NCBI GenBank assembly: GCA_003453515.1
Contig: DMLD01000076.1
Span: forward strand, 1 to 5,094
Reading direction: 5' to 3'
Source: Lachnospiraceae bacterium
Lineage (GTDB): Bacteria; Bacillota; Clostridia; Lachnospirales; Lachnospiraceae
Length of the DNA: 5,094 bases
The notes under the pieces are model-generated. The model was given only the letters and a program-made list of their open reading frames with translations. It made no database searches and was not told the DNA's origin. The position numbers and the translations under genes were made by a program. Shown one piece after another: positions 1 through 5,094 of the stretch (positions are counted from its first letter, which is position 1; each line of letters opens with the position of its first letter).

Positions 1-2
1 TG

Positions 3-86
3 GGTATGGGTAACAACCCGATGGTAGGTGCTACCGTAGCGGTTGCCGTAAGTGTGGAAGAGGCTGCCAACGCAGGCAAGTTCTGA
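3..86 (+). CDS. C-terminal fragment of an unidentified protein
   Basis: An open frame enters from the left edge and ends at TGA 84-86, leaving 27 residues that begin GMGNNPMVGATVAVAVSVEE and end AANAGKF. The other two forward frames contain stops in the first 30 bases, so this is the only forward frame that can continue an upstream gene. The tail is rich in Gly, Ala and Val and has no cysteine. A hairpin terminator lies about 80 bases downstream, which fits the end of a transcription unit. I do not recognise the family from this short tail and assign no function. Confidence 0.6.
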   Translation, partial: GMGNNPMVGATVAVAVSVEEAANAGKF

Positions 87-166
87 TGCACAGATCGCGG
101 CACAGACGATATGGAATTATGGAAATGCAGACATGATCGGCGTTTCCTCGAATATTTAAAGACAAC

Positions 167-192
167 TAAGGGATCACTTCGGTGATCCCTTA
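167..192 (+). terminator. Hairpin terminator with C(UUCG)G tetraloop
   Basis: An 11-bp perfect stem (167-177 with 182-192) closes on the loop TTCG, giving the very stable C(UUCG)G tetraloop. The following bases (AATCTATTA) are only moderately T-rich, so the stem strength rather than a U-tract would carry termination. It lies between the unidentified gene ending at 86 and the gene starting at 280, and probably ends the former's transcript. No convincing promoter was found between this hairpin and the next start codon. Confidence 0.7.
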
Positions 193-279
193 AATCTATT
201 ACGGTTATTTGGTTGGGAGTTACAGCCGTGAATAGTAACGGTTGGGGTGTATCCGTAAACAGGAAAGGAAGATACCGGT

Positions 280-765
280 ATGAATGGATCGATCGACAGG
301 GGCGAGCTGGCAAAACAGCTTTTTTATGAGGGCTATAACTGTGCACAGGCTGTTGTATGTGCGTTTGAGGACGTGACGGGTCTTGACAGGGCGTTATCGG
401 CGAAGCTGGCGTCCTCATTCGGCGGCGGCATGGGCAGGATGCGCGAGGTCTGCGGTTCCGTGAGCGGTGCACTGATGGTTTTGGGAATGGTGCTCGGCTA
501 TGACGATCCGAAGGACCAGGAGGCGAAGAAGCAGCACTACAGGCTTGTTCAGGAGTTTGCAGCGCGATTTAAAAGGGTCAACTCTTCCATAGTTTGCAGA
601 GAGCTGTCGACGGGTGTGAAGGTGGTGCCGGGGTCGGACCCGGAAGAAAGAACCGCGGAGTACTATAAAAAAAGACCCTGCCCCGAGCTGATAAAGTGCG
701 CCACGCAGATAGCCGGACAAATGCTGGAGGAGGAGATGCGGCTCGATACTCCACAAAACGGGTGA
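280..765 (+). CDS. C_GCAxxG_C_C family cysteine-rich protein
   Basis: This 161-aa protein matches the C_GCAxxG_C_C family (TIGR01909-type), small cysteine-rich proteins of anaerobes thought to be redox- or metal-related but without a settled function. Visible hallmarks are GYNCAQAVVCAF (C21, C27), the glycine run GGGMG at 48-52, VCGSVSGALMVLGM (C58), then C106, and RPCPELIKC (C134, C140). The spacing of these cysteines is the family signature; metal or disulfide binding is inference. The length is typical for the family. There is no signal peptide or membrane segment, so it is likely cytoplasmic. The ATG is supported by a purine-rich AGGAAAGGAAG at 261-271, about 8 bases upstream. It stands alone between the hairpin at 167-192 and the promoter at 791-819, so it is probably monocistronic, but I could not identify its promoter with confidence. 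Confidence 0.85.
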   Translation: MNGSIDRGELAKQLFYEGYNCAQAVVCAFEDVTGLDRALSAKLASSFGGGMGRMREVCGSVSGALMVLGMVLGYDDPKDQEAKKQHYRLVQEFAARFKRVNSSIVCRELSTGVKVVPGSDPEERTAEYYKKRPCPELIKCATQIAGQMLEEEMRLDTPQNG

Positions 766-790
766 GATAGAGCCGTATCCAAAGTTATTG

Positions 791-819
791 TTGATTTTTT
801 TTCATTTTTATGATACTAT
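791..819 (+). promoter_or_regulatory. SigA-type promoter with extended -10
   Basis: TTGATT (791-796) is a near-consensus -35, followed by a 17-base spacer that is largely T and then TACTAT (814-819). A TG at 811-812 gives an extended -10 (TGATACTAT). The expected transcript start is near 826, leaving a leader of about 48 bases before the AGGAGGT site (863-869) and ATG 874. This gives the regulator at 874 its own housekeeping promoter, not one of the SigD flagellar type. Confidence 0.7.
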
Positions 820-873
820 AACTCATATATGTACTTGATTATTCATTACACGATTCAATCATAGGAGGTACAC

Positions 874-2193
874 ATGTTCGGAGAACTTTTTGGACGCTAT
901 CTGGTGGATGAGAGCGTGATTGATGAGTCCACCCTTGATAAGCTGTTGAAGGAACAGGCAAAGACCAGAGTTAAGCTTGGTATGATGGCGGTGGCAGAGG
1001 GCTTGATCACAAATGAACAGGCTGATGAGATCAACCGTAAGCAGCAGACAGAGGACAAAAGATTCGGAGATATCGCTATCGAGATGGGTGCGCTCACCGC
1101 TCCACAGCTCGACCAGCTCCTTGCAAAGCAGGGAAGTCCCTACATGAGATTTATACAGATACTTGTCGATGAGACGGGTGTCAATGCCGGTGATATTGAC
1201 GGACATCTGGAGGGCTTCCGCAAAAAGGAGGGCTTCGATCAGGCAGAGCTCGATGCCATCAAGGATGAGAATGTAGGGGGATATATATCCGCGTTTGCCA
1301 ATACCTCACAGCCATATGTGTCCAACATAGCAGGGCAGGTTCTCAGAAATATGACCCGATTTGTGTCAACTGATTTTTACATTGACAGGATGAAGCGGGT
1401 TGCCGAGGTGCCTTATCAGACGTTGGCTATACAGCGCTGCCACGGCGATCACTCGATATACATCGGACTTCTCGCAGAGGACAGCGACGAAGCATTTCGC
1501 AAGATGGCAGAGAGGATAACCGGAGAGAAGTACGACGAGCTCACACCTGAAGCCTATGACTCGATCGGTGAGTTCATCAACGGTGTCAGCGGACTTATCA
1601 CAACAGAGCTTGCAAGCGAGCGGATGGTCATAGAGATCTCCCCGCAGGAGTTCTATGAAAAGCAGGTAATACAGGGAAACGGTTATATACTTCCGATCTA
1701 TCTGGAGGGGCTTCTGATCGAGCTGTTTGTCTCGGTCGACAGTGACGTGACTGTCGGATCCAACCCGATGGATATACGTGTTCAGGTCAACACAAGTCGC
1801 TCGGAGGGCTCCGATGAAAAGCCTACCGTAGTTATCGTAGATGACTCGGGCTGGTCTAGGACCATACTCAGAAATCTCCTTGAGAAAAACGGCTTTGCCA
1901 TCATCGGCGAGGCAGGAGATGGTAAGGAGGCTGTCGAGGTCTACAAAAAGCTGAACCCTGATATCATCACACTCGATATCACTATGCCGGTCATGGACGG
2001 TATCGACGCGCTCAGACAGATCATGGAGTATGATAAAAATGCCAAGGCGGCGATGATCACATCTGCCGGTCAGAGAAGCAAGGTTTTGGAGTCGCTGAAG
2101 CTAGGCGCCGAGAAGTTTATCACTAAGCCGTTTGATCCCAATCTGGTATTGAAGGAGCTTAAGTCACTGGTCAAGGAAAGCTTTCCGGAATGA
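874..2193 (+). CDS. MshEN-like repeat / CheX-like / receiver-domain regulator
   Basis: This is a 439-aa multidomain signalling protein with no membrane segment, so presumably cytoplasmic. Residues 5-115 hold tandem units of exactly 29 residues: FG at 6-7, LG at 35-36, FG at 64-65 and a degenerate RFI at 92-94, each followed by an [IVL]-x4-[LAI]D pattern; the first three end in Q (28, 57, 86). This is the layout of type II secretion ATPase N-terminal/MshEN modules, some of which bind c-di-GMP. Residues about 137-290 resemble CheX, with E233-x-x-N236 (GEFINGVSG) in the place of the CheC/CheX phosphatase motif. Residues 317-435 form a complete receiver domain: D323/D324 acidic pocket, D368 phosphoacceptor (LDITMP), T396, and K418 in KPF. 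There is no DNA-binding output domain. The start is fixed by AGGAGGT at 863-869. A role in chemotaxis or motility is likely but inferred; the ligand is not proven. Confidence 0.85.
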   Translation: MFGELFGRYLVDESVIDESTLDKLLKEQAKTRVKLGMMAVAEGLITNEQADEINRKQQTEDKRFGDIAIEMGALTAPQLDQLLAKQGSPYMRFIQILVDETGVNAGDIDGHLEGFRKKEGFDQAELDAIKDENVGGYISAFANTSQPYVSNIAGQVLRNMTRFVSTDFYIDRMKRVAEVPYQTLAIQRCHGDHSIYIGLLAEDSDEAFRKMAERITGEKYDELTPEAYDSIGEFINGVSGLITTELASERMVIEISPQEFYEKQVIQGNGYILPIYLEGLLIELFVSVDSDVTVGSNPMDIRVQVNTSRSEGSDEKPTVVIVDDSGWSRTILRNLLEKNGFAIIGEAGDGKEAVEVYKKLNPDIITLDITMPVMDGIDALRQIMEYDKNAKAAMITSAGQRSKVLESLKLGAEKFITKPFDPNLVLKELKSLVKESFPE

Positions 2194-2223
2194 CCTTAGC
2201 ATAACGGAATGACCTTAGCATAA
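2186..2223 (+). repeat. 19-bp perfect tandem duplication over a stop codon
   Basis: The unit CGGAATGACCTTAGCATAA occurs twice in direct tandem (2186-2204 and 2205-2223) with no mismatch. The first copy contains the final Glu codon and TGA stop (2191-2193) of the receiver-domain regulator; the second copy lies wholly outside the gene. The perfect identity suggests a recent slippage or duplication event. It ends 12 bases before the terminator stem, so it lengthens the 3' untranslated region without touching the protein. Confidence 0.95.
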
Positions 2224-2235
2224 AACAAAGACATA

Positions 2236-2267
2236 GAAGGCGGTTTCCTGTACGAGACCGCCTTTTC
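2236..2267 (+). terminator. Rho-independent terminator after the regulator gene
   Basis: An 11-bp GC-rich stem (2237-2247 with 2254-2264, one G-T pair) with the 6-base loop CTGTAC is followed by TTTTC. The core AAGGCGGT...ACCGCCTT plus the T-run is a classical intrinsic terminator. It lies 43 bases after the regulator stop codon and only about 30 bases before the next start codon, so CapA-family expression needs read-through or a promoter I cannot see. Confidence 0.9.
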
Positions 2268-2295
2268 AAATAGTAACCTGAATCGAGGATTTGAA

Positions 2296-3468
2296 ATGAA
2301 AGAAAAAACGACGATAACCTTTACAGGCGACGTGGGCTTTGATAAATATATGGAAAACAAATGGACGGATCCGGAGCTTATATCGGGAGATATTCTTGAT
2401 ATTTTCAGGGCTTCGGATCATGTCATGATAAATGTGGAGGGAGCCATGATCGGTGGCGGCACCGGTCCCATAACGAGACCGGAGATGCAGCTTCTGCACA
2501 GTATCGACCCGGCAGCGGCGGATTTTTTTAAGAAAATAGGAGCCGACATGTGGAACCTGTGCAACAATCATATCATGGACGTCGGAGATGAGGGGCTTAA
2601 GAGCACTCTTGATCTGGCAAGGAGCTACGGAGTCCTGACTACCGGCGCGGGGATGGATATAGACGAAGCGGCGACTCCTGTCATACTTGACGAGGCGGGA
2701 GGTATCGGCCTTTTTGCTGTCGGCTACAGAAGGGGCTGCAAGAGCGCGGATCACGACAAGGCAGGGTGCCTGAGCTGGGCGGACATGGAGACGATACAAA
2801 AAACGATAGACAGTATCAAGGAAAAATGCCGCTGGTGTATACTGATCTCCCACGGAGGGGAAGAGTTCACGTCCTTGCCGTCGCCCTATACAAGGGAGAG
2901 ATATATCAAATATCTGGATATGGGGGCGGACATCGTAGTGTGCCATCATCCCCATGTACCTATGAACTATGAGATAGTGAACGGAAAGCCGATCTTTTAT
3001 TCGCTCGGAAACTTTATATTTGACACCGATTATCAGCGGGCACAGTTCAACACAGAAAAAGGGGTGATACTCAGCCTCACTCTGACGGAGGATGACTGGT
3101 TCTTTGAAGCCCACGGGATAAGGATAGACAGGGAGTTGGAGAGAGTGATATCGGATGAGCTTCCGCTTATCTTTACCGAGGTAAATGCGGATGAATATGA
3201 GAGGCTGGCGCCGCTGTCCGCGAAGGCGTTTATAGAGGCGCACAAGAAGCAGCAGGCGTTCCTCTATCCGGATAAATACGCCGATGCCGATGAGCAGACA
3301 TGGATCGAAAATTTCTCAAACCCAAAGCGGAGCGGGAGAGTCGAGGGCGAGGCGCTCGATTTCCTCATCATATGTCCGTTTGCAAAGGGAGCCGAGGACG
3401 GAGCATGGAAGCTAAGCAGTCTGGAGAACGTCAAAAAATATATACTCGAACAATTAAGGGAACGCTGA
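2296..3468 (+). CDS. CapA family metallophosphoesterase, no signal peptide
   Basis: This 390-aa protein belongs to the CapA/PgsA-type family (PGA_cap), a calcineurin-like metallophosphoesterase fold named for poly-gamma-glutamate capsule synthesis. Motifs in order are TGDVGFD (D12), NVEGA (N46, E48), CNNHIMD (N91, H92, D95), SHGGEE (H186, E190; many homologues have HWGxEY), HHPHV (217-221) and YSLGNFIFD (235-243). The metal-binding residues therefore look complete. The N-terminus (MKEKTTITFTGDVGFD) runs straight into the first catalytic motif, with no leader or transmembrane anchor, unlike many capsule-associated homologues, so it is probably cytoplasmic. Residues about 250-390 form a less recognisable C-terminal extension. 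No Cap/Pgs ligase genes adjoin it, so a capsule role is unsupported; the substrate is unknown. The ATG follows GAGG (2285-2288) by 7 bases. The last codons and the TGA lie inside the hairpin at 3453-3489. Confidence 0.88.
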   Translation: MKEKTTITFTGDVGFDKYMENKWTDPELISGDILDIFRASDHVMINVEGAMIGGGTGPITRPEMQLLHSIDPAAADFFKKIGADMWNLCNNHIMDVGDEGLKSTLDLARSYGVLTTGAGMDIDEAATPVILDEAGGIGLFAVGYRRGCKSADHDKAGCLSWADMETIQKTIDSIKEKCRWCILISHGGEEFTSLPSPYTRERYIKYLDMGADIVVCHHPHVPMNYEIVNGKPIFYSLGNFIFDTDYQRAQFNTEKGVILSLTLTEDDWFFEAHGIRIDRELERVISDELPLIFTEVNADEYERLAPLSAKAFIEAHKKQQAFLYPDKYADADEQTWIENFSNPKRSGRVEGEALDFLIICPFAKGAEDGAWKLSSLENVKKYILEQLRER

Positions 3469-3489
3469 TCGTATCAGCGTTCCCTTAAT
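3453..3489. terminator. Long hairpin between convergent genes, overlapping the CapA-family stop
   Basis: A perfect 17-bp inverted repeat (3453-3469 with 3473-3489) encloses the 3-base loop CGT. The stem begins ATTAAGGGAACG and ends CGTTCCCTTAAT. The left arm encodes the last residues of the CapA-family protein, including its TGA (3466-3468). Because of its symmetry and its place between convergent genes, it probably serves both strands. Neither side has a strong U-tract, so termination efficiency is uncertain, but the helix is very stable. Confidence 0.75.
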
Positions 3490-3505
3490 AAGTATCCCTT
3501 ATTAA
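3485..3505 (-). terminator. Second small hairpin overlapping the large one
   Basis: TTAATAAG (3485-3492) and CTTATTAA (3498-3505) form an 8-bp perfect AT-rich stem with loop TATCC. It begins 13 bases after the stop of the minus-strand gene and shares bases 3485-3489 with the large hairpin, so the two structures compete. It is too AT-rich to be a strong terminator by itself. Confidence 0.35.
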
Positions 3506-3518
3506 TGTTGAATAATTG

Positions 3519-4247
3519 TCAGGCAACACCTGCTATAACGCTCTGTGCAGCCTGGTTTGACAATGCAGTCTGTGTGTAGCTTGCTGCCTTGTCCGAGTTA
3601 GTGGATGAGCTGAGTCCGTCTCTCCAAGCCTCGAGCTTTTTGATCGTAGCATCCACGGTCTTTTTTGAGATCTCGGGGAGATCCTCGCCCCAGGCTTCAT
3701 TTGCCTGCTTAAGACCCTTCTTCACGGCAGCGATCATCTCATCTGCCTTTGTGGGGTCATCACCCGAGAGTGCCTTTGCCATCTCGAACATTCTCTCGCT
3801 TGTCTTCTCAACGCCCCACTCACCGTCCTCGGCGATATCCTTCTTTGCCTGCTCGATCGTCTCGGGATCTGCAGCCTCTGCAAGCTGACGATATGTCTCA
3901 GCCAGTGACCAGTTGTTTGTCTGGGTCTTGCCGCCCAGAAGCTGATTAACGAGATTCTGCATCTGCTGAACATGAGCGTCAAGCTGCTCGTTCAGGCTCT
4001 TGATGAGCGCATCTCTGTCAGCCTGACTTCTGCCGGTATCAGCTGTCTGTTCAGCTCCTTCCGCCTCTGCGGCCTTGGCAGCCGACATAGCCTCCTTTGC
4101 CTCTTCAGAGAACTCAACCGATACTCCGCTCTCGACAGAATTCGCTGTCTCCTTGGCAGTGCTATCAGTTGTTTTCTTTGCGGTAGCAGCCATGTTCTGA
4201 TACTGAGTATAAGCCGAAAGTCCGCCGCCGATTCCATTTACAGCCAT
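3519..4247 (-). CDS. Cysteine-free protein of unknown function, probable flagellar regulon
   Basis: I do not recognise a named family with confidence. The 242-aa protein has no cysteine, no signal peptide and no membrane segment. Residues 1-75 are low-complexity, rich in Ala, Thr, Ser and Glu, with VEFSEEAKEAM at 44-54, similar to short SeeA motifs in FlgM-type proteins. Residues 76-105 are helical (Q and N rich). The ordered-looking part is 142-207: GEWGVEKTSERMFEMAKALS, then DDPTKADEM, KKGLKQANEAWG, LPEISKKT and a final LEAW. This resembles hypothetical clostridial proteins and, loosely, DUF5610-type domains (from memory, unchecked). The tail (212-242) is again low-complexity. AAGGAAGG sits 5 bases before the ATG. 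A SigD-type promoter about 135 bases upstream argues for expression with flagella; lack of cysteine fits flagellar-exported or surface proteins, but this is inference. Confidence 0.8.
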   Translation of the reverse strand: MAVNGIGGGLSAYTQYQNMAATAKKTTDSTAKETANSVESGVSVEFSEEAKEAMSAAKAAEAEGAEQTADTGRSQADRDALIKSLNEQLDAHVQQMQNLVNQLLGGKTQTNNWSLAETYRQLAEAADPETIEQAKKDIAEDGEWGVEKTSERMFEMAKALSGDDPTKADEMIAAVKKGLKQANEAWGEDLPEISKKTVDATIKKLEAWRDGLSSSTNSDKAASYTQTALSNQAAQSVIAGVA

Positions 4248-4381
4248 AGGTTCCTTCCTTTCCGTACCTTCGTACTGTTATCGATGCAGGCTTGCCGGGC
4301 ATCCGTGCCGCATCTCACCTGACATCTTGGTTTACATTTCCGCGATCCGCATGGGATACTCATGCCAATCGTCTATATAGT
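4248..4381 (-). other. Long 5' leader of the 242-aa protein
   Basis: If transcription starts just downstream of the SigD-type -10 element, the mRNA leader is about 125-130 bases. It contains only small hairpins, for example GCATG...CATGC with a 7-base loop at about 4345-4365 and GTAC-GAAG-GTAC close to the ribosome binding site. I see no match to a c-di-GMP (GEMM) or other riboswitch core. The AAGGAAGGAA Shine-Dalgarno region is at 4251-4260. Confidence 0.4.
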
Positions 4382-4408
4382 ATATCGGCAAATATTTATA
4401 TCACTTAA
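4382..4408 (-). promoter_or_regulatory. SigD (sigma-28) type promoter for the 242-aa protein
   Basis: Read on the minus strand, TTAA (4408-4405) is followed by 15 bases and then GCCGATAT (4389-4382). The -10 is identical to the GCCGATAT consensus of Bacillus SigD flagellar promoters, and the -35 is one base from TAAA at an accepted spacing (alternatively TAAG with 14 bases). A SigA-like TATACT overlaps it (4384-4379), with a poor TTAAGT -35 18 bases away, so dual recognition is possible. Expected start is near 4375. Confidence 0.65.
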
Positions 4409-4411
4409 CCA

Positions 4412-4428
4412 TTTTTTTTATTTTTTTT
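4412..4428 (-). promoter_or_regulatory. A8-T-A8 tract, probable UP element
   Basis: On the minus strand eight A, one T and eight A lie 3 bases upstream of the -35 TTAA of the SigD-type promoter. Such A-tracts are recognised by the alpha subunit C-terminal domain of RNA polymerase and bend DNA. It may strengthen the promoter. On the plus strand it is T8-A-T8 without a preceding hairpin, so it is not a plus-strand terminator. Confidence 0.5.
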
Positions 4429-4445
4429 ATAACGGCATAGTATTT

Positions 4446-4464
4446 CGCTTCCGTACCGGAAACG
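4446..4464 (-). terminator. Short hairpin after the Na/Pi cotransporter gene
   Basis: An 8-bp stem on the minus strand (4464-4457 with 4453-4446, one G-T pair) with a 3-base loop begins 22 bases after the TAG stop. It is followed by A-rich rather than U-rich sequence, so it is a weak candidate terminator or a 3'-end stabilising hairpin. Confidence 0.35.
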
Positions 4465-4485
4465 CAGATGTGTTCGGTGCTATGA

Positions 4486-5094
4486 CTATGCTTCCTGTCC
4501 GTTCGCGATCTGCTCATCTCTCTTGACCACGGGGAATTTTTTGACGGACTTCGCTATGTTCATGGAGTGGTCGCCGATCCTCTCGAGATCGACAAGTATC
4601 TCGGTGAAGTAGAGACCCTCCGTCGCGCCGCATTTTTCCTTGTTGATACGCTTGATGTTGGAGTTGCGCATCTTGGCGACCATCTCGTCAATGTCCTCCT
4701 CCATATCGTATATGACCTGATATGTCTCCGCGTCAGGTGCATAAAAATATTCGCATGCCAGATCGAATATATTGTAGACCGCGATGGAGAGCTGCTTGAG
4801 ATCCTTGAGCGCCTTGCCGGTAAACTTGACCTTGCTGTTTTTCATGGTAAGAGCGTAGCCCAGCATGTTCTCCGCGTGATCGCCTATTCGCTCAAAGTCG
4901 TTTACTATGTGGTAGAGATGACCCGCGTGCTCCGCCTCGCTCGCAGAGAGATTCAGCGTATTGGTGTGGGTAAGAGCATTGGTTATCTCCTTATTTAAGA
5001 AGTCGAGATTCGATTCATTTTTCTCGAACTGAGCCTCGGATATCACTTCCTTGTCATAGAATATCTTGGTTGCTGCCTCCAGGTTTGTGCTGGC
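4486..5094 (-). CDS. Na/Pi cotransporter C-terminal PhoU-like domain (partial)
   Basis: The minus-strand frame is open to the window edge, giving 202 C-terminal residues and a TAG stop at 4486-4488; the 5' part is outside. The visible part is all helical and carries two PhoU signatures: NDFERIGDHAEN (ERIGDH at visible residues 68-73) and DLERIGDHSMN (171-176), with acidic residues that in PhoU bind metal clusters. The opening ASTNLEAATKIFYDKE and the phrase HIVNDFERIGDH resemble the cytoplasmic tail of Na/Pi cotransporter family proteins (NptA/YjbB type), which carry a PhoU domain after the Na_Pi_cotrans membrane domains. A stand-alone PhoU of about 220 aa is the alternative, since only the C-terminal part is seen. 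The GTG at 5044-5046 is an internal Val codon: the frame continues through it and no ribosome binding site precedes it. Role: sodium-driven phosphate transport or its control. Confidence 0.8.
   Translation of the reverse strand, partial: ASTNLEAATKIFYDKEVISEAQFEKNESNLDFLNKEITNALTHTNTLNLSASEAEHAGHLYHIVNDFERIGDHAENMLGYALTMKNSKVKFTGKALKDLKQLSIAVYNIFDLACEYFYAPDAETYQVIYDMEEDIDEMVAKMRNSNIKRINKEKCGATEGLYFTEILVDLERIGDHSMNIAKSVKKFPVVKRDEQIANGQEA

Noticed and set aside
193..279. Promoter for the C_GCAxxG_C_C gene (TTGGTT with TAGTAA)
   Set aside because: Both boxes are poor (TTGGTT 209-214, TAGTAA 233-238, 18-base spacer), so I do not list it as a feature.
736..778. Possible terminator after the C_GCAxxG_C_C gene (ATGCGGCTC with GAGCCGTAT)
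   Set aside because: The 9-bp stem has a 25-base loop and the nearest T-run is about 18 bases downstream, within the next promoter spacer. Too weak to list.
2266..3243. 325-codon open frame antisense to the CapA-family gene
   Set aside because: It lies entirely opposite a gene with clear catalytic motifs, has no recognisable domain, and is rich in Arg, His and Tyr as expected for a shadow frame.
4248..4381. c-di-GMP (GEMM) riboswitch in the long leader of the SigD-type gene
   Set aside because: Considered because of the leader length and motility link, but I could not find the conserved GEMM core or its paired helices.
4411..4429. T8-A-T8 on the plus strand as a terminator tail
   Set aside because: No hairpin precedes it on the plus strand and no plus-strand gene ends nearby. 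It is better explained as an UP element for the minus-strand promoter.
4567..4998. 143-codon open frame antisense to the PhoU-like domain
   Set aside because: Shadow of the real minus-strand frame that encodes both ERIGDH motifs.
4486..5046. PhoU-like gene starting at GTG 5044-5046
   Set aside because: The frame stays open to the window edge with homologous-looking residues (ASTNLEAATKIFYDKE) upstream, and no ribosome binding site precedes the GTG. It is an internal Val codon of a longer, partial gene.

Overview
The window looks like ordinary chromosomal sequence from a motile low-to-mid-GC Firmicute, most probably a Lachnospiraceae-type Clostridium. The basis is strong AGGAGG-type ribosome binding sites, SigA-like and SigD-like promoters, frequent ATA isoleucine codons, and protein families common in that group (C_GCAxxG_C_C protein, CapA-like phosphoesterase, Na/Pi cotransporter with PhoU tail, CheX/response-regulator proteins). 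I see no IS element, CRISPR array, tRNA or rRNA.

Left part, plus strand: the last 27 codons of an unidentified gene (3-86) are followed by a hairpin with a C(UUCG)G loop (167-192). Next come a cysteine-rich C_GCAxxG_C_C protein (280-765), a good extended -10 SigA-type promoter (791-819), and the most interesting gene, a 439-aa regulator (874-2193). A 19-bp perfect tandem duplication spans that gene's stop codon and is followed by a clear intrinsic terminator (2236-2267). A cytoplasmic-looking CapA-family metallophosphoesterase (2296-3468) ends inside a long hairpin that separates it from the convergent genes.

Right part, minus strand: a 242-aa cysteine-free protein of unknown function (3519-4247) is preceded by a SigD/sigma-28-type promoter (4382-4408) with an A8-T-A8 tract just upstream, so it is probably part of the flagellar regulon. 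Upstream of that is the C-terminal PhoU-like part of a probable Na/Pi cotransporter (4486 to the window edge, partial).

The main finding is the architecture of the 874-2193 product. It has four tandem 29-residue units (24-residue motif plus 5-residue spacer) of the type II secretion ATPase N-terminal/MshEN kind, which in other proteins binds cyclic di-GMP. These are followed by a CheX-like domain that keeps the ExxN phosphatase motif, and then by a complete receiver domain. It could link c-di-GMP to phospho-signalling in chemotaxis or motility within one polypeptide. The SigD-type promoter about 2 kb away is independent evidence that this genome has a motility regulon, but it does not show that the two genes work together.
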